Source: Herbidospora sakaeratensis (GTDB lineage: Bacteria > Actinomycetota > Actinomycetes > Streptosporangiales > Streptosporangiaceae). Taken from it: DNA of 64,000 bases. A program made the translations under genes and the position numbers. Shown here piece by piece: positions 7,409 to 18,139 of the stretch. The notes beneath the pieces were generated by a model. That model saw only the letters and a list, made by a program, of their open reading frames with translations. It was not told the DNA's origin and did no database searches. The stretch covers positions 124,001 through 188,000 of the forward strand of contig NZ_BBXC01000020.1 in assembly GCF_001570525.1 (NCBI RefSeq), in the 5' to 3' direction. Positions within the stretch are counted from its first letter, which is position 1. Each line of letters begins with the position of its first letter.

Positions 7409-10132
7409 CTACGTACCACGCGATTCACGTAGTTTGTCGGCCAGTTGCCGGCGCGACGAGATGCCGAGTTTCTGAAACACCTTCCGCAGGTGGTAGTCGA
7501 CGGTGTTGACGCTGAGGAACAGGTTGGCCGCGATCTCGGCGTTGGTGCGGCCCACGGCGGCCAGCCGGGCGATGGTCAGCTCCTGCGTGGTCAGGTCGGG
7601 CATCTCCGACCCGGCCGACGCCGCCGCCTTCAGCCCGGCCGCCTCCAGCTCCGCCTTCGCCCTCGGCACGAAGATGTCCGCGCCGCTGCGCTCGAACAGC
7701 CTGACCGCGATCTGCAGCTGCTCCCCGGCCTCCCGCCTGCGGCGCTGGCGGCGCAGCCATTCGCCGTAGAGGAGATGCGCCCTGGCCAGGTCGATCTCGG
7801 CGCAGGCCGGGCCGAGAAGCTCGACCGCCGACGTGTAGCAGCCCTCGGCGTCGGCGTCGTCGCTGATCAGCGCCAGCGACCGCAGGGCCACACCCCGGCA
7901 CCAGTCCGACCCGTTCGCCTCGGCGCGCGTCAGGAGGTCGTCGACGAAGGGCCGGGCCTCGGCGGCGTGCCCGCTGCGGACGGCGGCCTCGACGAAGTCG
8001 GGATACTCGATCGGCGTCACCTGGAGGAACGGATTGAGCATCAGCGGCCGGAGCCGCTCGTACGCGTCGCGGTAGGCGCCCTCGGCGAGGTCGCGCAGGC
8101 CGACGGCCCCGACGGCGGTGGCGCCGACCCCGCCGAAGCCGAGCGCGTTGGCCCCGTCGGCGATCGCGAGCACGACGTGCCGGGGTGAGCCGGTCCAGCT
8201 CATCAGCGAGGCGTTGATGACGTGCTCCGCGTCGTAGCCCATCGCCAGGCGCACCTCGCGGACCTGCGCCATCGACTCCTCCGCGAGGCGGACCGAACCG
8301 CCCATCAGCTCGGTGAGGGAGATCACCCAGAGCAGGGTGTCGAGGGCCTGCAGCGCGCCCATCTCCCGGGCGGCCGCGGCGGCGCGGGCGAGCCCCGCGC
8401 GGCGTCTGTCGTCGTCCCACAGGAACGCGCCGAGCGCGGCGATGGCCGAGCCCATGTGCATCATCTCGTGGTCGGGCAGCGTCAGGATCGCGTCGAACGC
8501 GGCCCGGACGTGCGGCACCGCCTCGGCATAGGGGAGCAGGATGAGCGCGCCGATGCCCGCCAGGATCTCCCGGTCGGGCCCGTCGCCGACGGCCCCGGCG
8601 GTGATGCGCCGCCCCAGTTCCTCCTGGCTGATGCCGACCATCAGGCGGTCGGCGACCGCGCAGGCCTCGTAGGCCCGTAGCAGCGCGCGCCGCTCCCGTT
8701 CGAGATCGCGCCCCTGGAACGCGTCGGCCGCCCGGACCAGCTCGGCCGCGGCCGAGGGCAGCAGCCGCGCGTCGGCCGAGAACATGGCCAGCGCGCACCG
8801 CACGACGATGGCCCGGCCCTGCTCGACCGGGCCGACGGTGGTCTCGTCGACGAGGCCGAGCAGGTCGCCCGCGACGTGCACCGCGCCCACCGCGAGCGCC
8901 GCCTCGGCCGCGCCGACCAGGCGGGAGTTCTTGACCGGGCCCGGCGGGGTGAGCTCGGCGGCGCGGGTGAGGATGCTGGCCCGGGAGGCGAAGCCGCCCC
9001 GGCGGGCGGCCAGGTCGGCGGTGTGTTCGAGCCGGTCGGCGACGCGGGCGTCGGTGCCGATGGCGGCCTTGGCGGCGTGCCAGGCTTCGAGCTCGACCAT
9101 GCCCAGCCCGGCCGCCGCCCTGGCGAGGCCCCGGTGGGTGCGCCTGCGGTCGGGGCCCGACGAGGCGTTGTAGGCGGCCGACCTGACCAGCGGGTGCCGG
9201 AACCGGACGGTCTCGTGCAGTTCCACCAGCCCGATCGCCTCGGCCCGTTCGGCCACCTCGTCGTCGAGGCCCAGCTCGCGGGCGGCCGAGGTGATCAGGT
9301 CGACGTTGCCGGTGGTGTCGGCGGCGGCGAGCAGGACCCAGAGGCGCACGTGGGGGTCGGTCTGCCCCAGACGGCGGGCGTAGTGGGCCTCCAGGCGGCG
9401 GCCGACCGGGATCGGGTCGCCGCCGAAGCCGAGGCCGGCCATGTCGCGGGCCTCTTCGGCCAGGTCGATCAGGGCCAGCGGGTTGCCGCCGGTGGCGCGG
9501 GCGATGGCCGCCGCCGACGCCGGGTCGATCGGCGCCGACAACGACCGCAGCAGCAGCGCGGTCGCGGGTTCCTGGGGAAGCCCTTCGAGCAGCAGCTCGG
9601 GCACCCCGGCGAGCCGGGAGGCGATGCCCTGCTCGTCGCGGGCGGCGAACAACAACGCCACCGGCTCGACCGCGATGCGCCGGGCCACGAACGCCATGAC
9701 GTCGAGGCTCTCCTGGTCGAGCAGGTGGGCGTCGTCGACGGCGCAGACGATCGGCACGTCGCCCGCCGCCGCCGCGAACAAGCCCAGCACGCCGAGGCCG
9801 ACCAGGAACCGGTCGGGCGGCGGCCCCTCGGCCAGGCCGGAGGCGACCCTGATGGCCTCGCGCTGCCGGTCGGGCAGGGCCCCCAGGTGGTCGCTCAACG
9901 GGATCGTCAGCCGCTGGATGGCCGCGAACGGCAACTCCATCTCCGACTCGAAACCGTCGAGCCGGATCATCCGGAGCCCGGCCACGCCGGTGGTCGTCGC
10001 CTCCAGCAGCGCCGTCTTGCCTATCCCCGGCTCCCCGGTGATGAGCAGCGACCCGCCATGACCGTTGCGCGCGTTGCCGAGCAGCAGTTCCAGCCGCCGC
10101 CGCTCGTCATCCCGCCCGAGGAGCCTTAACAC
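7409..10132 (-). CDS. LuxR family regulator, large ATP-binding (LAL) type
   Basis: 907-aa transcriptional regulator with the LAL layout. Seen: N-terminal AAA/STAND ATPase with Walker A GEPGIGKT (residues 33-40) and a Walker B-like region ending VDDAHLLDQESLD; a long helical TPR-like middle; and a C-terminal LuxR helix-turn-helix (LTTQELTIARLAAVGRTNAEIAANLF...TVDYHLRKVFQKLGI, about 843-900). Such proteins activate biosynthetic or catabolic operons in response to ligand and ATP. The GTG start at 10132 lies 7 bp after the MFS stop, placing it as the last gene of the NRPS operon, so it is a likely pathway-specific regulator. Alternatively it governs the hydrolase operon 54 bp further on. Confidence 0.93.
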   Translation of the reverse strand: MLRLLGRDDERRRLELLLGNARNGHGGSLLITGEPGIGKTALLEATTTGVAGLRMIRLDGFESEMELPFAAIQRLTIPLSDHLGALPDRQREAIRVASGLAEGPPPDRFLVGLGVLGLFAAAAGDVPIVCAVDDAHLLDQESLDVMAFVARRIAVEPVALLFAARDEQGIASRLAGVPELLLEGLPQEPATALLLRSLSAPIDPASAAAIARATGGNPLALIDLAEEARDMAGLGFGGDPIPVGRRLEAHYARRLGQTDPHVRLWVLLAAADTTGNVDLITSAARELGLDDEVAERAEAIGLVELHETVRFRHPLVRSAAYNASSGPDRRRTHRGLARAAAGLGMVELEAWHAAKAAIGTDARVADRLEHTADLAARRGGFASRASILTRAAELTPPGPVKNSRLVGAAEAALAVGAVHVAGDLLGLVDETTVGPVEQGRAIVVRCALAMFSADARLLPSAAAELVRAADAFQGRDLERERRALLRAYEACAVADRLMVGISQEELGRRITAGAVGDGPDREILAGIGALILLPYAEAVPHVRAAFDAILTLPDHEMMHMGSAIAALGAFLWDDDRRRAGLARAAAAAREMGALQALDTLLWVISLTELMGGSVRLAEESMAQVREVRLAMGYDAEHVINASLMSWTGSPRHVVLAIADGANALGFGGVGATAVGAVGLRDLAEGAYRDAYERLRPLMLNPFLQVTPIEYPDFVEAAVRSGHAAEARPFVDDLLTRAEANGSDWCRGVALRSLALISDDADAEGCYTSAVELLGPACAEIDLARAHLLYGEWLRRQRRRREAGEQLQIAVRLFERSGADIFVPRAKAELEAAGLKAAASAGSEMPDLTTQELTIARLAAVGRTNAEIAANLFLSVNTVDYHLRKVFQKLGISSRRQLADKLRESRGT

Positions 10133-10139
10133 GGACCAA

Positions 10140-11342
10140 TCACACCAGATCCCTCCTGCGTCCCGGAAGGCAGAGCCACGCTGACACCAGACCGCCGACG
10201 AGGCACACCGCCCACAACGCCCATTCGTTGTACGCGTACACCAGCCCGCCGAGGATCGGGCCCACCCCGGTGCCCGCCGTGATGGCCGCCTGGTAGAGGC
10301 CCTGGTATCGGCCGCCCAGGTGCGGCGGGGCCAGGCCGCCCAGGTAGGCGCTGGCCATGGCGGCGTAGAGCATCTCGCCGAGGGTCCAGACGACGACGGT
10401 CGCGCCGAGCCAGCCCAGGTCGCCGAAGAAGCCGGTCATCGCCAGACCGACGCCGGTCAGCAGGTTGCCCAGGGCCAGCACCGCGCCGGGCGACCGCCGC
10501 GAGACCAGCCCGGTCAGCGGCAGTTCCAGGGCCAGGACCAGCACCCCGTTCAGGCCCATCAGCAGACCGAAGTCGGCCGGGGTCATCTGCTCGGCGTCGA
10601 TGTGCAGCGGCAGGCCGACCGTCGCCTGGATGTAGACGAACTCGGCGATCAGCGTCATCACCAGGAACCGCCGCAGGCGGCGGTCGGCCAGGGCCCGCCG
10701 GTAGCCGCCCTTCGGCTCGTCGTCGGGCGACTCCTCGACCGCCTGCGGCACGTCGCGCAGCGCCACCGCCGCGATCACCGCCAGCAGCAGGCAGGCGGCC
10801 GCGTTGCCGACGAAGAGGGTCTCGTAGGAGACGGTCGCCAGGAAGCCGCCGAGCACGCCGCCGGCCGCCGCGCCGATGTTCATGGCGAAGCGGTGCACCG
10901 CGAAGGCGGCCAGCCGCTCCTGGTCGGTGTGGGTGGCGTCGACGAGCAGCGCGGCGGCGGCCGGGCGGTAGATCTGCGCGGTCGTGCCGGCTGCGAAGGC
11001 CAGCAGGATCAGCATCGGCAGGTCGTCGAACAGCGGGATGGCCGCCGTCGGGCCCGCCGTGGTGACCATCGACAACACGATCGTCCAGCGGCGGCCGAGC
11101 CGGTCGGCCAGGTAGCCGCCGATCGTGCTGCCCAGCACGTTGCCCAGCCCGGCCGCGCCCAGCACCAGCCCGGCCGCCGCCGGGGCGATGTCGCGGCTGG
11201 TCAGGAACAGCACCATGAAGACCGGCAGGAAGTTGCCGATCCGGACCACCAGGATCCCGGCGCTCACGATCCACACCGTCGGCGGCAGCCGGCGGATGGT
11301 GTCGCGGAACCGGGGCGCGCTCTCCGGCGGGTTCACCGTCAT
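10140..11342 (-). CDS. MFS transporter, probable product exporter
   Basis: 400-aa integral membrane protein with about 12 hydrophobic helices. Seen: the MFS signature loop between helices 2 and 3 (GGYLADRLGRRWTIV, about residues 70-85), long hydrophobic segments throughout and a short basic tail. Start ATG at 11342 overlaps the ATP-grasp gene stop by ATGA. Placement inside the NRPS operon suggests it exports the peptide product or confers self-resistance; family-level similarity is to DHA1-type drug/metabolite effluxers. No substrate-specific residue can be read. Confidence 0.92.
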   Translation of the reverse strand: MTVNPPESAPRFRDTIRRLPPTVWIVSAGILVVRIGNFLPVFMVLFLTSRDIAPAAAGLVLGAAGLGNVLGSTIGGYLADRLGRRWTIVLSMVTTAGPTAAIPLFDDLPMLILLAFAAGTTAQIYRPAAAALLVDATHTDQERLAAFAVHRFAMNIGAAAGGVLGGFLATVSYETLFVGNAAACLLLAVIAAVALRDVPQAVEESPDDEPKGGYRRALADRRLRRFLVMTLIAEFVYIQATVGLPLHIDAEQMTPADFGLLMGLNGVLVLALELPLTGLVSRRSPGAVLALGNLLTGVGLAMTGFFGDLGWLGATVVVWTLGEMLYAAMASAYLGGLAPPHLGGRYQGLYQAAITAGTGVGPILGGLVYAYNEWALWAVCLVGGLVSAWLCLPGRRRDLV

Positions 11343-13993
11343 GGGGCCGCCTCGGTGTGGATGCGCACCAGCGCGGCCAGCCGCTCGGCGTTGGCGACGG
11401 CCTCCGCGACGGTGCCGCCGCGCGCCAGGACGTAACCCACCCGTTCGTCGCTCCAGGTCAGCTCGACGACCTCGCCGCCGGGCTCGACCGTGATCTCCAG
11501 CTCGACGAGCGCCGGGTCGCGCCGGGCCTCCTCGACGCCGGTGATCTCGACGACCCGTCCGGGCGCGGGGGTGAGGAAACGGATCGCCGCCCCCGCCCTC
11601 GGCGCGGGCGGCTCGGTGAGCGGCTCGACCACGCCGAGGCGGGCGCCGATGGCGTGGCGGTCCATGTCGACGCCGTAGGCGATCTCGGTCAGCTCGTTGA
11701 TGCGGTCGCCGCCGATGCGGGCGTGCCCCTCGACGACGCGCGGGCCCCGAGCGGTCAGCTTGACCTCGGTGTGCCCGGGGCCGTGGCGCAGCCCGACCGC
11801 GTCGAGGAAGCGCACGACCAGCTCGGTCGCCTCTCTGAGCTGCTCTTCGGGGTGCACGCTCGGCGCGGAGTGGCCCACCTCGACGAAGCCGGGGCCGCCG
11901 AGCACCTTGTCGGTGATGCCGACCACGACGTGGCGGCCGTCGTAACTGAGGGTCTCGACGCTGATCTCGGGGCCGTCGAGGAACTCCTCCATGAGGAACC
12001 GGTCGAGCGGGGCGACCAAGTCGGCGGGGTCGAACCGGGCCTCGATGTCGCGTAACCGGCCCGGGACGGCGACCAGGTCGGCCTCGTCGCGGACGGCGAA
12101 CACGCCGATGCTGCCGGCCTCGCAGACCGGCTTCACGAAGATCGGGTAGCCGTGTTCGGCGACGAACTTGCGCAGGTCGTCGACGTTCTCGCCGACGGCC
12201 GCCGCGACCGGGGAGACGTCGAGCGCGTTGAGGTGGGCGCGCATCCGCCCCTTGTCGAGCAGCAGCTCGACGGTCTCCACGGTGTAGCCGCCGAGCCCGA
12301 GCATGCGGTCGGCCTCGGCGGCGGGCTGCACGCCCAGTTCGTACAGGGAGACGACCGCGTCGACGGGGTGGGCCTCGTCGAGCGCCCGGAGCAGCGGCAG
12401 CAGGGTGGCGGTGTCCATGTAGTCGAGCAGGAGGGCCTGGTCGACGTAGGGGTGGTGCTCCTTGTCGTACTGGCGGGGGGTCTGGACGTAGACGACGCGC
12501 AGGCCGAGTTCGTGCGCCTTGCGGACCAGTTTGGGCTTGCCGCCGATGATGACGACGGTGCGTTTGTCGCGGATGGTGAACGGCTCCTTCGCCAGGGCGT
12601 GACGGTCGACCTTGCCCGATCGGTTGAGCGGCAGGCGGTCGAGCCAGATGTGGAACCTCGGCAACATGTGGCCGGGGAGCTTGGCGGCGAGAGTCTCGGC
12701 GAGGTCGTCTCTCGGCGTGCCGGCCAGGTAGGCCACGATGGCGGCCCCTCCGGGGGCGTCGTGGCGGACCAGCACGGCGGCGTCGACGACGCCGGGACAG
12801 TCGCGCAGGGCGTGCTCGACCTCGCCGATCTCGACCCGGAAACCGCTGATCTTGACCTGGTCGTCGATGCGGCCGACGAAGACGAACTCGCCGTCGGGGC
12901 GGCGGCGCACGCGGTCGCCGGTGGCGTACATGCGGGCGCCGGGGACGCCGGAGAACGGGTCGGGCACGAAGACCTGCGCGGTGCGGCCCGGCAGGCCCAG
13001 GTAGCCCCGGGCCAGGCCCGCGCCGCCGATGTACAGCTGGCCCTCGGGGGCCGGGTCGAGGTTCTCGTCGAGCACGTAGGCGCGGGTGTTCCTGATCGGG
13101 GCGCCGATCGGCGCCCAGCGCGGGGTGCCGGGCCCGCAGCGGTGCCACAGCGGGGCGACCGTCGTCTCGGTGGGGCCGTAGCCGTTGGCGACCACCAGGC
13201 CGTCGACGTCGGCCAGACCCGGGCCGTCGAGCTGCGAGCCGCCGGTGATCACCAGCCGCACGCCGGCCTCGGCCAACCTCGGCAGCAGCACCTGGCCGTA
13301 GGGGCCCAGCACGGCGGCCGGGATCTCCAGCGCGGTCGCGCCGAGGGCGCGCACGGCGTGGACCATGCGGGTGGCGGGCAACTCGCCCGCCTCGGGCACG
13401 GCCACCGTGCCGCCGTGACAGAGCGGCATGAGCACGTCGTGCATGGAGCTGTCGACGGTGACGGCCAGCGTCCACAACATGACGTCGCCGGGGCGGATCA
13501 GGTCGAGGTCGTCGGCCGAGGCGAGCATCAGGTTGAGCAGCCCCTCGTGGGGCACCCCGACGACCTTCGGACGGCCCGTCGACCCCGACGTGGTGATCGC
13601 GTAGGCCAGGTCGAGCGGATGGGGCGACCCCAGCTCGCCGACCTCCTCGTCGGCCAGCGCCGGGTCGCCGAGAACGGACGCGTCGACGACGTGGCGGCAG
13701 CCGGTGTCGTGCAGGATCTCCCCGTTGCGCGGATCGTCCGGGTCGAGCGGCAGGCAGGCCGCGCCCGACCGCAGGATGCCGACGACACCGGTCAGCGCCT
13801 CGGCACTACGCGGCGCGATCAGCGCGACGACGTCGCCCGGCCCGGCCCCGAGGCGGCGCAGCCGGGCGGCGAGGCGGGCCGTGGCGGCGCCGAACTCGGC
13901 GTAGGTCCACGTGTGGCCGGCGGTGCGCACGGCCGGGGCGTCCGGTCGTTCGCGCAGCTGCCGTTCGAAGAGGTCGAGCACGGTCCGCGTCAC
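11339..13993 (-). CDS. Adenylation domain fused to ATP-grasp ligase
   Basis: 884-aa two-enzyme fusion. Residues 1-470 are an NRPS-type adenylation domain: [10 protein letters not shown] (134-143), YGPTETT (272-278), YATGD (356-360), A10 region NRSGKVDR with Lys461. Residues 475-884 are an ATP-grasp carboxylate-amine ligase: N-terminal Rossmann-like part (TVVIIGG...), nucleotide-binding [14 protein letters not shown] (618-631), [15 protein letters not shown] (667-680) and metal-binding region [21 protein letters not shown] (743-763). No carrier domain lies between, so the adenylate must be passed to a separate carrier (the free-standing one encoded at 17873) or straight to a nucleophile. Start GTG at 13993 overlaps the MbtH stop by GTGA. 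My reading of the specificity pocket (D-S-H-E-I-G-G-V-A-K) matches no code I know. Inference: makes or extends an amide in the operon's product. Confidence 0.88.
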   Translation of the reverse strand: MTRTVLDLFERQLRERPDAPAVRTAGHTWTYAEFGAATARLAARLRRLGAGPGDVVALIAPRSAEALTGVVGILRSGAACLPLDPDDPRNGEILHDTGCRHVVDASVLGDPALADEEVGELGSPHPLDLAYAITTSGSTGRPKVVGVPHEGLLNLMLASADDLDLIRPGDVMLWTLAVTVDSSMHDVLMPLCHGGTVAVPEAGELPATRMVHAVRALGATALEIPAAVLGPYGQVLLPRLAEAGVRLVITGGSQLDGPGLADVDGLVVANGYGPTETTVAPLWHRCGPGTPRWAPIGAPIRNTRAYVLDENLDPAPEGQLYIGGAGLARGYLGLPGRTAQVFVPDPFSGVPGARMYATGDRVRRRPDGEFVFVGRIDDQVKISGFRVEIGEVEHALRDCPGVVDAAVLVRHDAPGGAAIVAYLAGTPRDDLAETLAAKLPGHMLPRFHIWLDRLPLNRSGKVDRHALAKEPFTIRDKRTVVIIGGKPKLVRKAHELGLRVVYVQTPRQYDKEHHPYVDQALLLDYMDTATLLPLLRALDEAHPVDAVVSLYELGVQPAAEADRMLGLGGYTVETVELLLDKGRMRAHLNALDVSPVAAAVGENVDDLRKFVAEHGYPIFVKPVCEAGSIGVFAVRDEADLVAVPGRLRDIEARFDPADLVAPLDRFLMEEFLDGPEISVETLSYDGRHVVVGITDKVLGGPGFVEVGHSAPSVHPEEQLREATELVVRFLDAVGLRHGPGHTEVKLTARGPRVVEGHARIGGDRINELTEIAYGVDMDRHAIGARLGVVEPLTEPPAPRAGAAIRFLTPAPGRVVEITGVEEARRDPALVELEITVEPGGEVVELTWSDERVGYVLARGGTVAEAVANAERLAALVRIHTEAAP

Positions 13994-14178
13994 GCGTCCT
14001 CCCGCAGGCTCCGGGGACGCATGTCGGTCCAGACGGCGTCGATGTGGGCCAGGCACCCGGCCTTCGGCCCGCTGTGGCCGATGGCCGTCCAGCCCGCCGG
14101 GACGGGGCGGCCGACCGGCCAGATCGAGTACTGGCCCTCGTCGTTGACCACGACCTCGAACTCGCCCTCATCGAACAT
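13990..14178 (-). CDS. MbtH family protein
   Basis: 62-aa MbtH-like chaperone that binds and activates NRPS adenylation domains. Seen: the family signature [19 protein letters not shown] (residues 12-30) with the invariant tryptophans and a downstream [11 protein letters not shown]. Overlaps the NRPS gene by 11 bp and the A/ATP-grasp gene by 4 bp, so it is translationally coupled to both enzymes whose adenylation domains it would serve. Confidence 0.97.
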   Translation of the reverse strand: MFDEGEFEVVVNDEGQYSIWPVGRPVPAGWTAIGHSGPKAGCLAHIDAVWTDMRPRSLREDA

Positions 14179-17100
14179 CAGGCACCTCTTCCACCGCCCA
14201 TGAGATGGCTTGCGGGAGCATCGACTGCCAGGCGGCGTAGGTGTGGCCGCCGTCTCCGTACTCCTCGCGGACCGTGTGGCCGCGTGCGGCGAGGTCGGCG
14301 GCGGTGTGCTTCACCGCCGCGACCAGGCTCGATCCGTCGTCGAGCACGATGTCGGCCTCGTCGCGGCCGGCCGACAGGAACAACCGCGACGGCGCGGCCG
14401 ACGGGCCGAGGTCGTGCTCGGTCAGCGGCCCCGACATGGCCACCGCGCCCGCGAACCGGTCGGGACGGCGCAGCGCGGCCCTGAGCGCGGCCACCGCGCC
14501 CAGGCTCGCGCCCACCACCGTGGCCCGGCCGTCGATCTCCAGCTCGGCCAACTGGTCGGGGTAGCCGTCGTCGAGCAGCTCCCGGCGGCGCGACGGCCAG
14601 TCGGAAGGGCTGACGAAGACCGCCCTGACCGGCGGCACGCGGCCCTCGCGGACGAGCCGGTCGAGGATCGCGGGCAGCCGCATCACGTCGACGAACTCCG
14701 ACCCGTCGAGCACGACCAGGGTGCGCTCGGGGCGGCCGGCGGACTCGTACACGTCGGTGCGCAGGCCGCGCCACGTGCCGCGCTCCAGCGTCGCGCCGGG
14801 CCCGACCCCGGGCAGGCTCTCGGCCAGCAGACCGGCGGCGTAGGCCGCCGGGGTGCGCCGCGCCATCATCAGCCGCAGCGGCACCTCGCGGCCGAGCAAC
14901 CGCCGGACGGCGGCGGTCGCGCGCGGCACCAGCAGCGAGTGGCCGCCGTTTTCGAAGAAGTCGGCGTCGGCCGCGAGCGGCCGGCCGAGCACCTGCGACC
15001 ACGCCTCGGCGACCCGCGCCTCCAGCCCCGACTCCGCCGGCGGCGCGGCCGTCTTCGCCGCCGTGACCGGCGGCAACGCGGCGCGGTCGACCTTGTTGTT
15101 GGCGGTCAGCGGGATCGCCGCGACCCGCACGACGTGATCGGGCAGCATGTACGCCGGCAGCGTCGCCCGCAACCGCCCCCGCAGTTCCGAGGCGTCGCCC
15201 GAGGTCACGACGTAGGCCACCAGCGCGGGCCCGGTCGGCAGGTCGGCCCGCACCACGACGGCCGAGGTCGCGCCGTGACGCAGCAGCGTGTGCTCGATCT
15301 CGCTCGTCTCGATGCGGTAGCCGCGGATCTTCACCTGCCGGTCGGCCCGGCCGAGGAAGTCGATCGCCCCATCGGGCAGCCGGCGGCCCACGTCGCCGGT
15401 CCGGTACATGCGCCCGCCCCCGCCGTCGGGATCGGGCACGAACGCCTCGGCGGTCAGCCCCGGCCGCCCGTGGTAGCCGAGGGCCAGCCCGTCGCCCGAC
15501 AGGTAGATCTCTCCGCGCATGCCGACCGGCACCGGGTTGAGGTCGCGGTCGAGCACGCGCACCCGCGTGTAGGGGATGGCGTGCCCGATCGGCACCCGCC
15601 CCGACCACGTGCCGCCCCGGAAGACGGTGGCGAACACGGTGCTCTCGGTCGGGCCGTAGGAGGCCATCACCTGGCAGCGCGGCAGCGCCTCGCGGGCGGC
15701 CGAGAAGCTCTTCGGGTTGACGACGTCGCCGCCCACGACCAGCTGCCGGAGTCGCGACAGCCCCCGCAGGCCGCGTTCGACGAGCAGGTCGAGCTGGGGC
15801 GACACGAGCTTCAGGGTGCTCACGTCGTGGGCCCGCACCACCTCTTCGAGGTCTTCCAGCAGGGCCCCGGTGCCCGTGACGACGACCGTGCCGCCGTGGG
15901 CCAGCGGACCCCATTCGAGCACCGAGACGTCGAACGTCAACGGCCCGGCCTGCAAAAACGTGGTGCCCGGACCGATGTCGAGGTAGTCGGGCGCCCCGGC
16001 GACGAGCCGGCTCAGCGCCGAGTGGGGGATCGCGACCGACTTCGGCACGCCGGTCGACCCGGAGGTCGAGATCAGGTAGGCCAGATCACCCGGCCGCGCC
16101 GCGAGCGGCGGGTTCTCCGCGTCGTACGCCGCCAGGTCGATCTCGTCGAGCACCGTCGCGCCGGGCACCCGGTGCCGGAGCGACGCGCTCGCGACGGTGA
16201 GGACCGCGCCGGAGTCGTCGAGCAGGAACCGCAGCCGGTCGGCCGGGAACGCCGGGTCGAGCGGGAAGTAGGCCGCGCCGCGCTTGAGGATCGCCAGCAG
16301 CACCACGAACCGGTCGATGGTCGGTTTCAGGCAGACCGCCACGACCGACCCGCGCCCCACCCCGCGCTCGGCCAGGTAGCCGGCCAGCCGGTTGGCCCGC
16401 CGGTTCAGTCCCCCGTACGACAACTCGCCGCCCTCCCCCGTGACGGCGGCGGCCTGGGGACGCAGCGCCGCCTGCGCCTCCACCAGTTCGACCACGGTGG
16501 TGCGCGGCGCCGGGAGGGCCGGCTCCGACGGCACGCCGGTCAGGCCGAGCTCGCCCAGCGGCCGGTCGGGCTCGGCGACGCCCCGTTCGAGGAGCTCGAC
16601 GTAGCGCCCGGCCAGGGACCTGATCGTCGCCTCGTCGAACAACGACGGCCGGTAGACGAAAGCGGCGCGCAGCCGCCCGTCGACCACCTGCGTGGTCAGC
16701 GACAGGTCGAACCGGGCGGTGACCGGCAGGTCGGGATACCACCAGACGGGCGCGCCGGGCGCGCTCGCCAGGGCGGTGCGGTCGCCGGCGTGGTTCACCA
16801 CCACGTCGAAGATCGGGTTGTGCCGGTCGTCGGTCCCGGCGTTCACCGCGCCGACGATCTGCTCGAACGGCACGTCCTGGCGGGCGTCGGCGGTCATCCA
16901 CACGTCACGCGTGCGGGTCAGCAGTTCCCGGAACGTCAGCCCCCGGCCGCCCACGTCGACCCGCAGGACCAGCGTGTTGACGAAGAAGCCGACCAGGTCG
17001 TGCAGCTCCGGCCGGGGCCGGTCGGAGACGATCGCGCCGATGACGACGTCGTCCTGGCCGCCGAACGCGCCGAGCGTGGTGACCAACGCCGCCGTCACCA

Positions 17101-17869
17101 CCACGGCGGTGCTCGACCTGGCCCGCCACGCCAGCGCGGTCAGCGCCGACGTGGTCTCCTCCGGCAGCTCCACCACGACGCTCCGGCCGGCGCCGTCGAC
17201 GGTCGTCGTGCGCGGCCGGTCGGTCGGCAACTCCAGCCGGGAGTGGCCGTCGAGGCTCTTGGCGATCTGCTCCAGCCCGCCGGTGTCGGGCATGCGCCGC
17301 TGCCAGGCCGCGTAGTCGCCGTATTGCACGGCCAGGCCGGGCAGGTCGGGCTCGCGGGCTTCGCGTGCGGCGTCGTACAACTCGAACAGGTCGCGGGCCA
17401 GGACGTCCATCGACCACCGGTCGGTGACGATGTGGTGCATGGCCATGAACAGGCCCGGCCCGTCGTCGAGCTCGGCCGCGACCACCCGCACGAGCGGGGG
17501 CCGCGACAGGTCGAACGGCTCAGACGCGGCCCGCTCCACGGCCTCCCGCCAGGCGGCGCCCGCCCACACGACGGGGATCTCGGCCGTGTCGGCGACCTCC
17601 TGCGCGACCAGGCCGTCGGCGTCGAGGACGAACCCGCTGCGCAGGACGTCGTGACGCCGGGTCAGCCCGGCCAGCGCGGCGGCCAGCGCCGAGGGGTCGA
17701 GCCACGCCGGGAACCGCCAGCCTCCGGTGATGTGGTACTGGTCGTGAGACGACTCCAGCTGGCGCAACCACCACAGGCGCTCCTGCCCCGCCGACAGCGG
17801 GAACCGGCGACGCGAGGGGTCACGGTGCAACGGGAACGGATTCGTCGGACGTGGCTCGAACCTCGGCAT
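14168..17869 (-). CDS. Single-module NRPS: C-A-PCP with terminal enterochelin-esterase-like domain
   Basis: 1233-aa nonribosomal peptide synthetase. Condensation domain about 20-440 with HHIVTDRWS (145-153, intact HHxxxDxxS); adenylation about 455-935 with [11 protein letters not shown] (600-610), YGPTEST (738-744), YRTGD and NNKVDR; PCP about 948-1015 with phosphopantetheine Ser978 in GGHSLL; C-terminal alpha/beta esterase about 1025-1233 with Ser1122 in GASLG and His1209 in GGHT. The last domain resembles the Fes/IroE enterochelin esterase group ([16 protein letters not shown]), not an ordinary NRPS thioesterase. My alignment of the ten pocket residues (D-V-L-K-V-G-S-V-F-K) does not match a code I know. 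With a condensation domain first, it must accept an acyl or aminoacyl group from an upstream carrier, plausibly the free-standing one encoded 3 bp upstream. Confidence 0.95.
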   Translation of the reverse strand: MPRFEPRPTNPFPLHRDPSRRRFPLSAGQERLWWLRQLESSHDQYHITGGWRFPAWLDPSALAAALAGLTRRHDVLRSGFVLDADGLVAQEVADTAEIPVVWAGAAWREAVERAASEPFDLSRPPLVRVVAAELDDGPGLFMAMHHIVTDRWSMDVLARDLFELYDAAREAREPDLPGLAVQYGDYAAWQRRMPDTGGLEQIAKSLDGHSRLELPTDRPRTTTVDGAGRSVVVELPEETTSALTALAWRARSSTAVVVTAALVTTLGAFGGQDDVVIGAIVSDRPRPELHDLVGFFVNTLVLRVDVGGRGLTFRELLTRTRDVWMTADARQDVPFEQIVGAVNAGTDDRHNPIFDVVVNHAGDRTALASAPGAPVWWYPDLPVTARFDLSLTTQVVDGRLRAAFVYRPSLFDEATIRSLAGRYVELLERGVAEPDRPLGELGLTGVPSEPALPAPRTTVVELVEAQAALRPQAAAVTGEGGELSYGGLNRRANRLAGYLAERGVGRGSVVAVCLKPTIDRFVVLLAILKRGAAYFPLDPAFPADRLRFLLDDSGAVLTVASASLRHRVPGATVLDEIDLAAYDAENPPLAARPGDLAYLISTSGSTGVPKSVAIPHSALSRLVAGAPDYLDIGPGTTFLQAGPLTFDVSVLEWGPLAHGGTVVVTGTGALLEDLEEVVRAHDVSTLKLVSPQLDLLVERGLRGLSRLRQLVVGGDVVNPKSFSAAREALPRCQVMASYGPTESTVFATVFRGGTWSGRVPIGHAIPYTRVRVLDRDLNPVPVGMRGEIYLSGDGLALGYHGRPGLTAEAFVPDPDGGGGRMYRTGDVGRRLPDGAIDFLGRADRQVKIRGYRIETSEIEHTLLRHGATSAVVVRADLPTGPALVAYVVTSGDASELRGRLRATLPAYMLPDHVVRVAAIPLTANNKVDRAALPPVTAAKTAAPPAESGLEARVAEAWSQVLGRPLAADADFFENGGHSLLVPRATAAVRRLLGREVPLRLMMARRTPAAYAAGLLAESLPGVGPGATLERGTWRGLRTDVYESAGRPERTLVVLDGSEFVDVMRLPAILDRLVREGRVPPVRAVFVSPSDWPSRRRELLDDGYPDQLAELEIDGRATVVGASLGAVAALRAALRRPDRFAGAVAMSGPLTEHDLGPSAAPSRLFLSAGRDEADIVLDDGSSLVAAVKHTAADLAARGHTVREEYGDGGHTYAAWQSMLPQAISWAVEEVPDVR

Positions 17870-17872
17870 CGG

Positions 17873-18139
17873 CTACGCCCTCACCTCGGAGGCCGACCGG
17901 ACCGCCGCCGTGATCGAGCCGACCGACCGGAAGGTGTCCTCCTTGAGGGCCTCCTCCGGCAGCTCGACCTGGAAGGTGTCCTCGATGGTGAGCATCAGGC
18001 CCATGCAGCTCAGCGACGTCATGCCCAGGTTCCACAGGTCGTCGTCGACGCCGAACTCGAAGCCGTGTGCGGTCAGGTTGAGGTGCTTGTCGACGAGCGC
18101 GCGCACGGCCTCGGTCGTCGACTCCTGCGAGATCGTCAT
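17873..18139 (-). CDS. Free-standing acyl/peptidyl carrier protein
   Basis: 88-aa carrier protein. Seen: four-helix carrier pattern with phosphopantetheine attachment Ser42 in NLGMTSLSCMGLML, preceded by DDDLWNLG and followed by an acidic second helix (EDTFQVELPEEAL). Its ATG overlaps the stop of the FAD oxidase by one base (TGATG) and its stop is 3 bp from the NRPS start. It probably holds the starter substrate that the fused adenylation domain loads, the FAD enzyme may oxidise, and the NRPS condensation domain consumes; this order is inference from gene order. Confidence 0.9.
   Translation of the reverse strand: MTISQESTTEAVRALVDKHLNLTAHGFEFGVDDDLWNLGMTSLSCMGLMLTIEDTFQVELPEEALKEDTFRSVGSITAAVRSASEVRA

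Noticed and set aside
10140-13475. A single minus-strand protein of about 1110 aa joining the MFS transporter to upstream coding
   Set aside because: The N-terminal two thirds are a shadow of the A/ATP-grasp gene; the MFS has its own ATG at 11342 with a 4-bp overlap.
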